From contig JACSYO010001629.1 of assembly GCA_016806645.1 (NCBI GenBank), positions 185,001 through 249,000 of the forward strand: 64,000 nucleotides of DNA, written 5' to 3'. Source of the DNA: Ophiodon elongatus (taxonomy: Eukaryota; Chordata; Actinopteri; Perciformes; Hexagrammidae). The notes beneath the pieces were generated by a model, which had not been told where the DNA came from, did not search any database, and saw only the letters and a list, made by a program, of their open reading frames with translations. Below are positions 26,110 through 38,534 of the stretch, piece after piece (the first letter of the stretch is position 1; each line of letters opens with the position of its first letter). The position numbers and the translations under genes were made by a program.

Positions 26110-27540
26110 CATTGACTATCATCACCTGAACAAAGTTGCTTTCGTGTACTTTTACTTATTTAGGTAACCTACTTTCACTCGAGTACTTTATCACACGACG
26201 AGTCGCGTCCGGTACGGAGTGAAAACAGCAGTCCTGATAAACTGAGAACGGAACAGTATAAAGAAGATGAATCCGCAGCTGCAGCAGAGAAGAAGCTGCA
26301 GGTGTGTCGGCGGCCGCAGGAGGGTAGAGCTTCAAGTAGGAGACACACTGCACCCTGGAAATGATAGTTACTTCATAAACTTTAAACGTCTGCGTTTACA
26401 TATACGGGCCGCCGAGTTCACGGGCCCGGGGTCACTTCAAGCACAAACAAATAGAAGACCGCATATATGTTGTGGATATAATTAGCATTATTGTACCAAG
26501 TTGTAGTGAAACAAAAATGTTGCACCCATCTTAATTAATGAGTGGTCGCCCCACCTGGCGAGCACGCTAAGGGACACACCCACTGTGCTCGTGACCTCCG
26601 CGGTTGGGGAATGCTGGACCTGGCTAGCATGCCAAATGCTAACATGCTACTGATGGATGACCTTGGAGAGGAACCTCTGCTGTTTGAGACTGTTAAGACC
26701 CGACACCTGTTTAAAACAGCCCAGAGAGTGGACTGGTTATACCTAAACCGGGCTGGACTGGTTAACGTATACTGGGACGGGGAGGCGTTATTACGTTGTA
26801 CTACGCGTTGAGGATGAACGTTGAACCCTCGTGCAAGACTGCGAATACACGCCGGAGGACTTTGGCGGTGCCGTAGTCAGACTACAGGTGAGACCCTCCG
26901 ACAACACACTGCTGAGCTGTCTTGACGAGACCGTCGAAAACCGCCTCGTTGCCTAGCAACTTAGTTGCGTGTGTGTGCGCGCGCGCACTACGCCGAGTGT
27001 AATGTGTGTTCTAGTGTCTGCAGCCATGTGGAAGTTTATATCGTTTATATGACCACCACGTCTGCTTCGTTGATTGCTTTGTGCTACTGGTGATTCTAGG
27101 AGAAGTTTAAGGCGCCATATTGTCGATCGTTTTTGTTTCATTGTCTGTGTGTGTCTATTCTGGTTCATTCTTGTGAGGCTACACTGAGGAAGGCAGGTGT
27201 ATTTTATTTGAATTGATAAACTGTTGTGTGCACAAACTGCAGAGTGCCTGTCTGTTGGTTTGGACATAGGGAGTCTTGTTGCTGATGTTGTATAGGCTAA
27301 CATTTAACACAGTCTCTTTTGTAGCCCAAAATATGTTCTTTAAGTTACCTGTAGTATCATATACCCCCCGGACCCACCCCCACCACTTTTAAAATAAATA
27401 AATAACACAGAAATGTTTACTTAGAGTACATTTTAACATACCCACTTTTTCCTTTTATTTAAGTACATTTTCACACAACTCTAAAGTAATAAAGTACTTT
27501 TACTTGAGTACAACATTCAAGCACTTTTCCCACCTCTGCT
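26110..27540. repeat. Block bounded by 'AAGTACTTTTACTTGAGTAC' repeat ends
   Basis: The left side has gtgtacttttacttatttag and actcgagtactttatc. The right side has ataaagtacttttacttgag followed by tacaacattcaagcacttttcccacctctg, the usual terminus of a second common teleost repeat ('cagaggtgggaaaagt' inverted). The GC-richer interior (about 26200-27000) carries an unrecognised open frame. Whether the two sides belong to one element with an insert or to two elements is unresolved. Confidence 0.45.
26542..26811 (+). other. Unrecognised 89-codon open frame inside repeat block
   Basis: The frame contains DDLGEEPLLFETVKTRHLF and WLYLNRAGLVNVYWDGEALL and ends in a stop at the edge of a CpG-rich stretch. 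I do not recognise the family. It is not repeat-derived low complexity, and it lies between teleost repeat termini on the strand opposite zfpm2. It may be a remnant of cargo or coding sequence from a mobile element, a captured exon, or chance. No splice signals or upstream promoter are evident. Confidence 0.2.
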
Positions 27541-28879
27541 GTTTAAACGGCCATGCCTTTCAAAGTCCAACCAAAGGAACGAGAACTGATTGACAATTTT
27601 CTCAAAATGGTTGCCAATGGCGACATGGCAACATTTAGCCGTAGAGCCCTGCGGTCCAAGCTCCAGTTCAAATAACCCTGGTGACATCATCGGGGTTATT
27701 TTCATTAATATTTGGAAAGCTCCTTCAAAGAGCCGAAAAGGGTTGGGGGGTGTTGGGGGGTGAGTGGCTGTTATGAGTAAACGGAACCCCTTTTGATAAT
27801 GCTTCATTATTTATTCAAAGTCAATAAAGCTGTATTGTATTGTGTTCTCTACCTATTGTGAGACTGAATACTTGATTAGCCTGAAAGAGTATTCATGTGC
27901 ACATGCTCCATCACAGGGAATTCAAGGTCGGAGTTTTAAAACCAATGTTTTGCTCACCAGCTATACATACATGTTATCAGGCAAAATTCATTACATCACT
28001 GGTGGACAACACAATGTGTGCAGTTCCATTGGTTTAAGGCAACTGAAACAACCGGTATCTTGCAGGCTGAACCCTCTGAGCAGAAGCGGCAGCGATCATA
28101 ATTACAGCAGCTCATAACGAACCCTGGATTTTCCTGACTTTCATAAGGGGGTGTAGTTTACACGAGCACGCATTTAGATAAGGCTGAGAACAAGTTCATT
28201 AGCGGAGTTAGCTAGCTAAAAGACACCACTCCCAATTAGCCTGGAGGAGAGCGGGTGGGAGAGAACGAGAGAGACAGAGTCAGATTCCTATCAGCGGCAG
28301 TCCGTGAAAATGAATAGAATAGCATGACGCGCTATCGCCGAAATCAGCGGCTGATTGCGAAGCACCCGTGACGAGAAATGAACACGAGACAGAAGATCAG
28401 TGCGCAGATTTGCTTAAGGACATACTTGTAGAGCGACGAGGGGGAGAGAAAGGGAACTAGCTGGGTGTTCCACATCAGAGAGCCAGCACTCTCTGCGCAG
28501 CAGCTATATCAGATTAATAGTGAGTCATTCTGTACGCTTCTCTGCCGTTACAGACAAGAGGAGACAATCGGAGAACACGGGGCAATCGCGGACAGCACTT
28601 GACATGAGTTACGAAAGTGGAGATGAAATGCAGGGACAAGAAAGAAGACGAAGAAGAAAAAAAAAGTTCAATTAAAGGATGTAGATTGTAAAGGCTTTTG
28701 TTGTTACTCAGCAAAAGGGAAAACGGCGTGGAGGTGCTTGAATAGAATCACCAAAGCAGGTGGGCATGTTCCGAGTTAGCCCACCTCATTAAAAGGCTTC
28801 ACTTCCCCCTTTTTTTTTTTTTTTTTATGTAACGGCCATTACACATCCTATTCAGATGCACACGCGCAGTGATTAAAAA

Positions 28880-29230
28880 ATATCTGTTGGAGATGGTAAT
28901 CACACCTGCTTAAACTTAAGCCAAAGAATAACAAAGAACTTTTGAATGCGGAACTATCTGAGCATTTACAAAGAGATTAAAGGGGAGACAGTCTCAAACT
29001 AAATAAATTTGCTTTTAATCGCTCTGAACAGGAAGTCATGTCATTTCAAATGTCCCTATCTGATTGTCTGATTCCCCCCTCTCTTTATTCAAATTACAAC
29101 ATGCCCATCTGACTTTTCCGGCACAATGGGAAAAATTAAAAAGGGAAATGACCTTTCATGGCCGCCATGATGGGAGAGTGAATGGCATTATTATGCACCA
29201 AGATTAATTTCTGCCCACTCTACGCTGCCC
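28880..29230. other. Repeat-poor candidate conserved non-coding block
   Basis: It contains AAATTTGCTTTTAATCGC, GACCTTTCATGGCCGCCATGA and CATTATTATGCACC in unique AT-rich sequence within intron 3. Function is inferred from composition only. Confidence 0.3.
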
Positions 29231-30744
29231 ATTGAGAAAACAGAGCGGAGGGGGGGCGACACACGAGTGCCTCGGTGTAAATCACCACATCATTGAGATG
29301 TCGACAGGGTTACATCTGTGGTTACATGTTGATTACGAACAGAATTCGTGTGCTTTTTCTTTGACCAACCCGGCTTGATTGCACACGGATATATATTACC
29401 GTGTTTCTTTAACTTGGATGCAGCCATGTGCTAAGTTGCCCATTTTTCAGCTCTGAGATAAGGACACAGCGCTGGAGTCTTCAAACTGGATGCCACTCGA
29501 TAACTCTGAACCACTCAGGCTGTGGTTTAGTTAAACATGAAATGGGCACCATGTTTCACATCGCCTCCTCGGCAGTTCAGCCGTCCTCGCTCGCTTGTGC
29601 GCGAGAGACACTTCACTCCCGTACAAACTCTCGCTCTCCACCGTCTGTCCAGCAGTGTGTTTCTGAGCCTCTAATTCTCATTCTGATGGCTAAGTAGAAG
29701 GGTGGAGGATAATTACAGTCAGTCATACATCGAGTCATGCTACATCCATCCCTCCTTTTTCAAAGCGGCGTTTTTAAGCTCAGCGTTTTCTCGCCCCAAA
29801 AGGGCCCTTTTTTCCGCGTGTGATGCCTTCTTTTTGTCACGGCCCCCATAGTTCAGAGCTGACCCCCTCAGCCCTGTCCCCTGACTGATCACAGTGATGG
29901 TTTATTACTGTCGTCCCAGCGTTCTTATCTTTAGCCAGCAATGCTCATTTCCTTCCCCAGATTTAAATGCAAATGTGAAATTTAATGATAAATGCATTAT
30001 CTGATAGGTGCGATAACACTGATTCACTGTCAGTATAAAATACACACCCCGGGGGGCTTCGAGCCAGCAAGCACAACTTGCCCAAATCCACTTTTTTCTC
30101 CCTCTCTCTCTCTCTCCCTTCTTTTCTTCCCCTCTCTTCTCTCTCTCTCTTTTCTTTCTTTCTCTTTTCTTTTTTTTCTCTTTACAAACGCATGTACCTG
30201 CAATAAATTCTTGAGGTCATTTTATGCATTAAACGGAATCATATTTTGTGTGTTCAGCAGTGTGGGTGCAGGCTATTGCTGAGCAGTAATTGCTGTGCAA
30301 CTATCTTGTTCAATGTATTATCCATCACTTTGATGAAGTTTCTTTTAGTAAAAGGGCAACACAAGATAAAAAAAGAAAAAGTGTTGTAAACTCTTCAGAA
30401 ACGCTACGTCTGCTTTGCATTTACCTGCTTTCTTTGAGCAAACAATTGTTGGTAATTTAATGTACTGTTAACTAAATGGTGGGTGTGCATTCAGTTAAAG
30501 TGGCTTGTTATGTGGCATGCAGACTTCTGACTCACTAGTCCGTCTACGGTTGCTATGGAGGACATAATGCTTTCTTACTTTTCAACCAGAAATGCTCATT
30601 TAGCTTCTTTTCTATTCAATGCCTTAATAAATACTGTACTTAACCTCAAACTAGGCATGCATTGCAAATTGGTCCTGACTGTCCAACATCATCTCACCTC
30701 TACTTGTCATACTTTGCCACATAGGCAGAAGCAGCCTAAGTTAA

Positions 30745-31035
30745 TGTGGTAACACGCGGTTGTAAAACATGGTGGTTAACACACATCCGTAGCTAACGTT
30801 GTAAAGCGCGTTTAACATTGTAACACGTAGTTAACGCTGTAACACGTAGTTAACATTGTGGTTGGGTTACAGTAACCTCGGAAGTCATGCCACGTGACTC
30901 ACTGACGTAGCGCCACGTGGCATAACGTCTTCATGGAAAAACGACTACATTTTTGGTTCCACGTGGGATACGAATGCCGGTCCACTGGGTCAAAGTCCTG
31001 TGTTTATTTGTCCCAGCCACTGCAAGCTCCTCCCG
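30745..31035. repeat. Teleost repeat with TAACACGTAGTTAAC units and CACGTG palindrome
   Basis: A degenerate tandem stretch (ttaacattgtaacacgtag, ttaacgctgtaacacgtag) is followed by atgccacgtg...cacgtggcat, a perfect 10-bp inverted repeat with a 17-base loop (887-896 and 914-923 after 30000). The stretch ccacgtgggatacgaatgcc, then gggtcaaagtcctgtgttta, follows. The order resembles a frequent fish repeat containing 'gggatacgaac...gtcctgtgttt'. It lies 0.2 kb past exon 3. Confidence 0.55.
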
Positions 31036-31243
31036 ATTCAGCAGACTTTCTTGATGGTAATGTTTCCGTTGCTCTGAGTGTCTAATAATGACACACATGT
31101 GTTCACACTGGAGTCTAGTGCGGAGGCCAACTGGTGACTTGTGCGTCGGTAGCGAGACGCATAGGCCCTGGGAATGAGACGGGCTGACCCTTCAGATGGC
31201 CCTAAGTGGCTCTCTAGGAAAGTGATATTAAGACTTCTCTTAC

Positions 31244-31345
31244 TTGGACCATCCCAGTCATCTGGCCCCACGGTGTTATGCCTGGTCTTCTCGCCCTGCC
31301 CGTCCATCTCCGACTCTCCTGCTTCTCGGTTGCCATCTTCTTCTC
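31244..31345 (-). CDS. zfpm2: zfpm2 (FOG2) coding exon 3, linker ending DDWDGP
   Basis: This 102-nt exon contributes 33 whole codons plus two split codons. Seen: the frame runs EEDGNREAGESEMDGQ and, further on, ends in GPDDWDGP, the conserved FOG-family DDWDGP motif just before the PR/SET-like region. The acceptor is strong (ttttttttctgccctgcag) and the donor is CCAA/gtaag. Both ends are phase 1: the first two bases complete the Gly begun in exon 2, and the last base starts an Arg completed in exon 4. The middle of the exon is less conserved than its end, as expected for an acidic linker. It lies 7.7 kb downstream of exon 2 in transcript order. Because its length is divisible by three, skipping it would keep the frame. 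Confidence 0.93.
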
Positions 31346-32605
31346 CTGCAGGGCAGAAAAAAAAGTCCTATGAAGTCATATAAAGCACACAAGACAAAGT
31401 GATAGAAGCACTCAATCCAAATGTAATACTCAGACTCCTAGTTTAATAAAGCACTGCATTATAGACTGTGCTGCCCTTCCAAAGGGTAGATTTTCGTTTT
31501 ATAACCCTTTCCTGTAATATTTGAGTGTCACAATCTGAAGTCATGTGAGCCTTTGTCCTTGTGTGCGCCTGTGTATATATAGTTCGTTATATGTCTATTT
31601 TGCAGTGAGATCACCAGGTCCAGCTGCATACTTTTATGTAAAAAGGAGTTCCCATGAGTGCTTGCAGGAACAGGAGGAAGCCCCGTGGAACAGGAAGGAA
31701 AGCAATGTGTGGGAGAGAGGTGGCTATTTATTACCGTTTGATCTATTGTGGAGCGAGCGAGAATGTGTGTTTATAGGATGTAGGGCTGATTTACAGTCGC
31801 GGGGCTCACACAGACCACGCTAAGGGATATTTGGGTATCTCTCTCCAGGATGTAAGCGCTTAAAGACCCTGTTAAACAGACTCCGCCTCCCGAGTGTGCA
31901 GCAAGCAACACTGACTGGGTTGCTCGTTTGGCACTCTAAGATGCACTCACTGTAGACAAAAAAAATTAAATCTATTTTTGCATGTCTACAGTAAGCACAG
32001 TTTGTACTCAAAGTTTATAGGCACATAAATCAGGGCTCAGTAGGTGAACCCCCTGGTGCAGTGCTCCGAATAAATCCACTGTGGCTGACACAGTGGTCGT
32101 CTCTCCAAATTCGGGCGAGTGAGAGCAAATCTGCTCGGGGCGTGTAGCGGCAGTTGATAGTTTGTGGAGGAACACTTCTCTGACTTTTGTCACCATATCG
32201 TTTTCGTCCCTTTGATGTTTTAAACCCCCCCAATAGTGAACGGTCAAGCACAGGCCTGGATTACTACAATGGATTACTACACTTCACACACTCGACAAGG
32301 AAAGAAAAAAAAAAAAAGGATCGACGTGTAGATTTAAATGTCAATAAGACAAAGACAATAGATTATAATGGTGTCGCTCGTACAGCATGTGCATGTAATA
32401 AAAATCATACCAAATGTGATGGGGCATACATGTTGTTGTTGTTGTTGTTTACTATATCTGTATCTGATCCCCCCCCACCCCCCCCCACTGCTTCCAAAAA
32501 GCATTTCAGTGTTAGTTATCACACTTCCAGCGACAACTGCCACGGGACAAACACTACTTCACTCCAGCGCCGTCCGTCCTCAGTTAGGTTAATCTCCAGA
32601 TCAAG

Positions 32606-32651
32606 CACACACACACACACGCACACACGCACACACGCACACACACACACC
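32606..32651 (+). repeat. Interrupted (CA)n array
   Basis: CA tract with three GCAC interruptions. Confidence 0.95.
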
Positions 32652-35600
32652 ATGCTTGTTTAGCTTTTTTTGGACATGGCTCACTTCAAAGAAGGTAGCA
32701 AACATTGCCAAAAGGATGTCAGCTTTCTGCCTTGTGCTGAAAGAGGAGACGTATACGAAGGGGGAAAATGATACTGAAGGGAAGTGTGCAGAAAATGTCC
32801 TACTTACAGTACATGAGGTCATTATGACCCAGTTTTGCTTATGCAAGTGTCTGCTTGGGCTGGCGATTCCCCCCCCCCCACACTCCTTTCCCTTTCCCCA
32901 GTACATTATCAGGGAGCCCACTCAACTAAATTCCCCTACTATTTATTGTTGGGCCCGGAGAACCTCTTTAGCATACCAGGCTCGTATTATGACGAGGATA
33001 ACAAAGGCGCATATCAACAGTTCCTTCCAATGGAGCGGAGTTAAAAAAAAAATAAAAAAGCTGGCGAGATAACATTAAAGGCACTACCTTGATCTCAGGC
33101 GAACATGTTAAGCCCTGTAACGAAACGTATTGGAAGTGTTTAATTACAGCCCGGGAAATGAAGCTACAAGATGATTCCTTAATTAAGCAGTGATTAAGGA
33201 TTTTCTGCCTTCTATCTAGAGCAGTTTGCAGTGCATTTTAAACACAATCGCCTCGGCAACCTCACAGGGAACAATGTCACAGGGCTTTGATGAAGTTTTC
33301 CTGCACAAATGTCACACAGCGGAGGAAGAAGTGCTGGAGCAGCACTCCTTTTGCTTACAGCACGGTTTGATAAAAACCTGCAGTACGGATGGAATGTGGA
33401 GGCTCATTTTTTTAATGGTTTTCTAAACGACGTAGGAGATCTGACCTTTCTGACAGAGAAACAGATTGATTGAGGTGCTCCATTTCATTCGCAGAGGTCC
33501 ACAGTAAGTAATAGCGATTCGGCCTTGTTTCATCATTTGAATTGAAACCCTCTGCCGTCTTATCAAGGGAGACAGATTGTCAATGATCATCCTCTACATT
33601 ATCACCTGGATCATAATTTACATCTGGCTTAGGCTCCTTTTCCTTCTGCAATCAAATGGCGATACTTAAGGTTGAGTGAGAGAAGGCTGAACGGAACAGA
33701 AGGGACGGGGAGGGGGGGCTGCTGGGCGAAGGGTTGGCGGGCATGCGAGAGGAGCCAGTGAGCTGTTAAAATCAGCCCTATCGCCGCTCTATCAAAGGAC
33801 AGCTCTCTAGCCAAATCGCAGTGGCACGCAGCACGCTACGCGTCCGGGTCAATAAGCTTATAGGCGATTTACACAAACAATTCCTCGAGCAAGGTAGCAA
33901 CAAAGTCATATTGGCTTTTTCCTCCCCCCCCTTTTTAGCATTGTCTCTGCCAAGGAAGCCCTTGAAAATGTCAATCTCTCGCGTGCGACTTTAAGGAGCT
34001 CAGAGCACTCTAATCCTGACCACTGAGTCCAGAGACAGGTCGCAATTCCTGCAAAATGGAGTATAAGTATTTTTTAAGTCTTCATATGAGATTGCACAGT
34101 TTTCTATGTGTTACTAACCCGCTGCCACTTTCCTAAACCCATCCCAATCTTGCTAGTGTTTGAGCTCGGCAGTGATTTTCAGAATGTAATATTAGGAGGT
34201 TGGGGGGGGATGGGGCCCGCTAACACCCCTCCCCACCCACCCACCCACCACCGCCACCACCACCAGTGGTAGTAGTCTGTTGATATTGCATATTTGCTTG
34301 TTGATGCAGATTACGCTGCGACAGATAAAGTCCAATCCAGGAAGCAACCTTATTCACCAAAGTCAAGCATAGCTGTAAGACTTCCCTGCTATCTGAAAAA
34401 TAGGTTTGGATTGTGTGCAATTTGTGGCAGGCAGAGGCACTCCAATGGAGGGAGGCTATTAGTGAAATGCCTTGCCACTGTCTCTTTAAATGCCAATAAA
34501 TTCCCATCATTACAGAATCTGGCAGTTTTCCTCCCTGTCTGCAGCCCGGGTCTTTATCTCGCTCTGCCTCAGTCTCTGAGCATGTAGATCTGGCCCAGTT
34601 AGATTGTCATACTTAACAAACATTAATGATTAATTTCCTCCACTGAGTCAAATGGGGCTAAAGGGATGACGCGATTCATCTTATCGCGCCGCAAATTAGC
34701 ATTTCCCCATATTCTCCAGCATCGACTGTGCATTAAAATTCCACATTTGCCATTCTGGGCACCGGCAGCTGTGGCGAAAGCGCCAAGGAGATCTTCCTCC
34801 CGTGTTGCTGGGGATTCTGATTGCCTCTGTGTTGCACAAAGAGTGGCATAATTAATTCTGCCACTTTCCGTTGGTTACTGTACGCCTCTGACCGCCGCAA
34901 GTCAAATTGCTCGCCGAGAGGTTATTCGAAGGGTCAAGGTGGGTTTGTTGTTCACCGTGTTAAGCGCCGTGCGTGCGGTCCCCAGCTCTCACTCTTCACT
35001 TCCACTGTGATAAAATGCTCCTGCCTACATCATGATTTTATTTTTGTAATTTGAGGAGAGCGCAAAATGTTCTCACTAGTTAGATACATAAATGCTCACA
35101 ACAGCATCAGAAACAAGCAGTTTGAGCTGAAAAATCATGTCGTTTTACCTCGCATAAAGGCGTCTTACATCGAGGAAATGAGATACATGAAATGACATGT
35201 AAATCTAGCGTCGGAGCTAACTAAGGAAGTCATTTGTCATCAGACAACGCTTGGAGCGCACAAAGGGAACAGCTTGTGGCAACACCCTGTGCTGAACTTC
35301 ACAGATAGCCAACAATAAAAGACGGGGTGAAACAGCAAGGTGAAATTTCACAATTTCAGTAAAAAAAAAAGATGCCACTCAGTATATAAAAAAAGGTATC
35401 TTTCTTACAATTATGGACCCGGGGGGTGTCAGTGGAGTATAAATCTTTGCTGTGGAATCGCCTGTGGACTCTTCACAAGCATAGCTCCATAAATGTGAAA
35501 TTGTACCGAGCAGGAGAAGTTGTTTGAGGTAAGGTACTGTTTCAATCGAGAGGAAAAGCCAAGGTTATTTCTTTTTGATATGGGGCCTTTTTTTTTCTCA

Positions 35601-35825
35601 CAGAGCTCTCAATACGTAGGCAAACACCCTCTAATACCATGTATATTAAACACAGTTTCTTCTCTCTCCTGCATAGTATACCTTTAAGTTGAGTGTCACT
35701 GACATTCAGTCCATTGAATGAAATTGTAAATAAAAGTCCTTTTATAAGTTTACAGTAAAAGTATAGTATTGTCATCAAAGTATCAATAAAGTATCATCAT
35801 CACCATATATTTAACTGTTCTAAAT

Positions 35826-36047
35826 TCCAAATTCAGAGCATTAATATAGCATTAAACAACTATTTGCCATGTAAAGACATAATGGAGTGATGTCTACCTT
35901 AGCAGCTGCCGGTTAAGCTAGCTGCCGGTTAAGCTAGCTGCCGGTTAAGCTAGCTGCCGGTTAAGCTAGCTGCCGGTTAAGCTAGCTGCCGGTTAAGCCG
36001 CCATGTTGAGAGCCGTGCCTTAATCAAATATATGCTCTGAATTTGGA
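35826..36047. mobile_element. TIR miniature element, copy 2, with internal minisatellite
   Basis: It has a perfect 16-bp terminal inverted repeat (TCCAAATTCAGAGCAT and its complement) over 222 bp. It shares ATGGAGTGATGTCTACC, CCATGTTGAGAGCC and ATATATGCTCTGAATT with copy 1 at 13021-13224, in the same orientation. Between these blocks it carries six copies of a 16-bp unit that copy 1 lacks. The superfamily is uncertain. Confidence 0.65.
35906..35998. repeat. 16-bp minisatellite, six units
   Basis: The unit CTGCCGGTTAAGCTAG is repeated without visible mismatch, five complete copies and a sixth cut short. It lies inside the TIR element, where the other copy has only a single related AGC-rich stretch. 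Confidence 0.95.
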
Positions 36048-38534
36048 CTTTTGCACCTTTTAATGGGAGACACACCCATGCAAAAACATAGTTCTTAATG
36101 CCCTGGTCAATTTTTATATTTTTTGGCTCAATTCAGTTAATGCATAAAATACACATTGAGGTGTTTAGGTTACTACACTTTCTATGTCTATTTGCATCTG
36201 TAGATTTTCTCCTAATTTCACAAATAGTTTAATTTGCATATTTACACATGACAAGAAAACTTGAGTGCAGTGTCTTTAAAATGTATGTAATTTTACAATA
36301 CATATCTTTTAAAGGCATTTTTTTATTCCATTCTGAGCCAGAAATATCTACTTCAGTAGCACTTTGCACACACCAAACGCTCCATTTTTATTCCTATCTA
36401 TATTCTGAAGGTTTTTACTGAGGGGTTTGTTCATAAATCATTCATACTTGTATTTATAGATTATTTTATTCTTAAAAACATGGTGAAAATTGGTTGTTTT
36501 TTTCTGTCAACAGTATTTTCAGATTTATCACATATATAAAAGACATATGCCACTAGTGATGAAGGTAGCGAGCAGATAATAGTTTGTGTTGAGGGTCATG
36601 GACCTAAAAGGTTAGGAGCCACTGATAAAGAAAATACAGCAGGGGCTTTGGAGGTAAATGTATTGTAGTCACTTCTTTTTTTTAACATACATTGCACCAA
36701 CTGCTTAAAATCGGTGAGATTTCACATTTATGTTGCAAATTCAAGGCTAACAGGCCTCCTATGCGATACCACCAGCATCCTCCAAACCACATCCATGAAA
36801 GCACCAAAGACCATCGAGGGCCATGACACCATTAACTAAAGGGGTTACGGGTCAACTATCGCCCAATTTAGAGGTTTCCGAGCCTCAGACCAAGATGGGA
36901 CGCCAAGGTACTCCACGCACTTATCTGGGGAGTCCCTTTTCTGCAAGGCTAAGGCAAATGGCTGAGTCTTTGGTGGCATTCAACTTCTTGACCTTTGCGC
37001 CTTTAAGCGGCTTTGCTACTTCACCGCACTCTGATCAAAGTTAATAAGTGCTTCATATGTTAATGAAAATTGGTACTCCTCTTTGTGTTCCTACAGCTTT
37101 TTAATACCTATTATAGACTGAAACTTTTAATGGAGGTTTTAGGTCCCCCTGACAAGCCCATTTCAGAGAGTGACTACACAGATACAAGGCTAAGCTAAGA
37201 CCAGAGAGTCACTGCTCAGTGGAGGAACCTTACACGGGAGACCTTATTCTCCGGGAAGCAGCAGAAGATAAAGGCCATGGGATGAGTGGCTGCTTTAAAA
37301 CCCACGTTCAAGTCCGCGCAGGGCTAATTACCGCACGCCATCACATTTGAGAGGGTTTAGTTAATCAAGGGGGCTCTCTCTTTTTTTTTTTTCTCCTATA
37401 GTCGAGGAATAACACACTTAAAACCATTTAATGCCGCCAGGATTGCGTCCTGTTTAATTCACGGCGCTTTCACATAAGTGGGGTAAATTTAAGCCACTCC
37501 GACATTAGTTTTAAATAGATCTAATGAAGGGAGGGATCATGGGGAAAATGGCTACACCTGATGATTGCACACAACTTGCCAACGAGGGAAAAAAAAGAAA
37601 AGAAATTTGGATAGTACATCACTTAGGTCTTAGGAGGCAATGGGAGACTTAGCTTCTGTAAGCTTCGATAGCAAAGTAATAGAAAAGAATCTGACTAGTA
37701 AGGCTTGTGTATGACAAGGAACAGATTACCAGTCCCCTCCAAAAAAGTAGTATTTGACATTTGGGATTGCTATTTAGTGTTGACTTTGTTCATAAACATG
37801 GAAAGGAGATTGGAGGCCCAGTTCCTGACATGGTTTTAACCAAAACAATGGAAATATCAAACGGCTCTGACAAGGTTCTTTGAAGATTTTCACAAGTTGT
37901 ACTTTTTTTTTCTTCCTTTTCTAGCTGTAGCCACTAGTGTGTACTCCAACATCTATTTTATAGCTACTGGGTTATTACAAGACCATACGTTCCACTTTGA
38001 AGTTTGTGTAAGGACACATTACGACGGAGACAAAGGGTAGAGCCAACGAAGCGTCGCCGGTAATTGCAATTTCCAAACAATTGCGCCGTTCAACTTTTCC
38101 CGGAGAACAAAAGGAAAGCGTTATTGATACGATTACCGGGGCATAGCCTACCTTGAAACATGAAAGATTTGTTTTTCTCCAATAATGTAATCCCACGAGG
38201 CACATCAGTTTAGAACTGTGAAGAAATAATTCTAAACAATTTCCCCTTTGAAAGGAGAAAGAGGAGGCAGGCATTCAAAGCATCGGCCCTTCATTAAAAA
38301 GTCAAATTTATGGCATCCGTGCGCCAGTAAGAGTGGGGGTGGGGGGGACACCTGGGGTAGTGGAAGCCACGAGACCGGAGGGGGGTGGGTGAGTGGGGGA
38401 GGGAGGCGGGACAAGTCTGTCATCTTCACACTGTAACCTGGAGCAGACCACAAATTAGCTCCTGTGATGGCAAGGTGTGACCGAGAATGAAACAAACACA
38501 CAAAGAAGCAGTCTAATTGAATCGGAGTTCAAAG

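Larger units (their letters stand above)
13564..31243 (-). other. zfpm2: zfpm2 intron 3
   Basis: This 17.7-kb intron lies between exons 3 and 4, is phase 1 and is bounded by gtaag and ttttttag. It carries eight or so long dinucleotide arrays, a percomorph-type repeat at 18150-18460, a repeat-bounded block at 26110-27540 and another repeat at 30745-31035. GC-rich patches lie near 19700-19910 and 21300-21560. The stretches 14300-18100, 24000-25600 and 27600-30000 hold no gene I can identify. The last of these includes a CNE-like block at 28880-29230. Confidence 0.9.

Noticed and set aside
35906..35998. Regular direct repeats as a possible CRISPR array
   Set aside because: Sixteen-bp units without spacers, in vertebrate DNA. 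It is a minisatellite.
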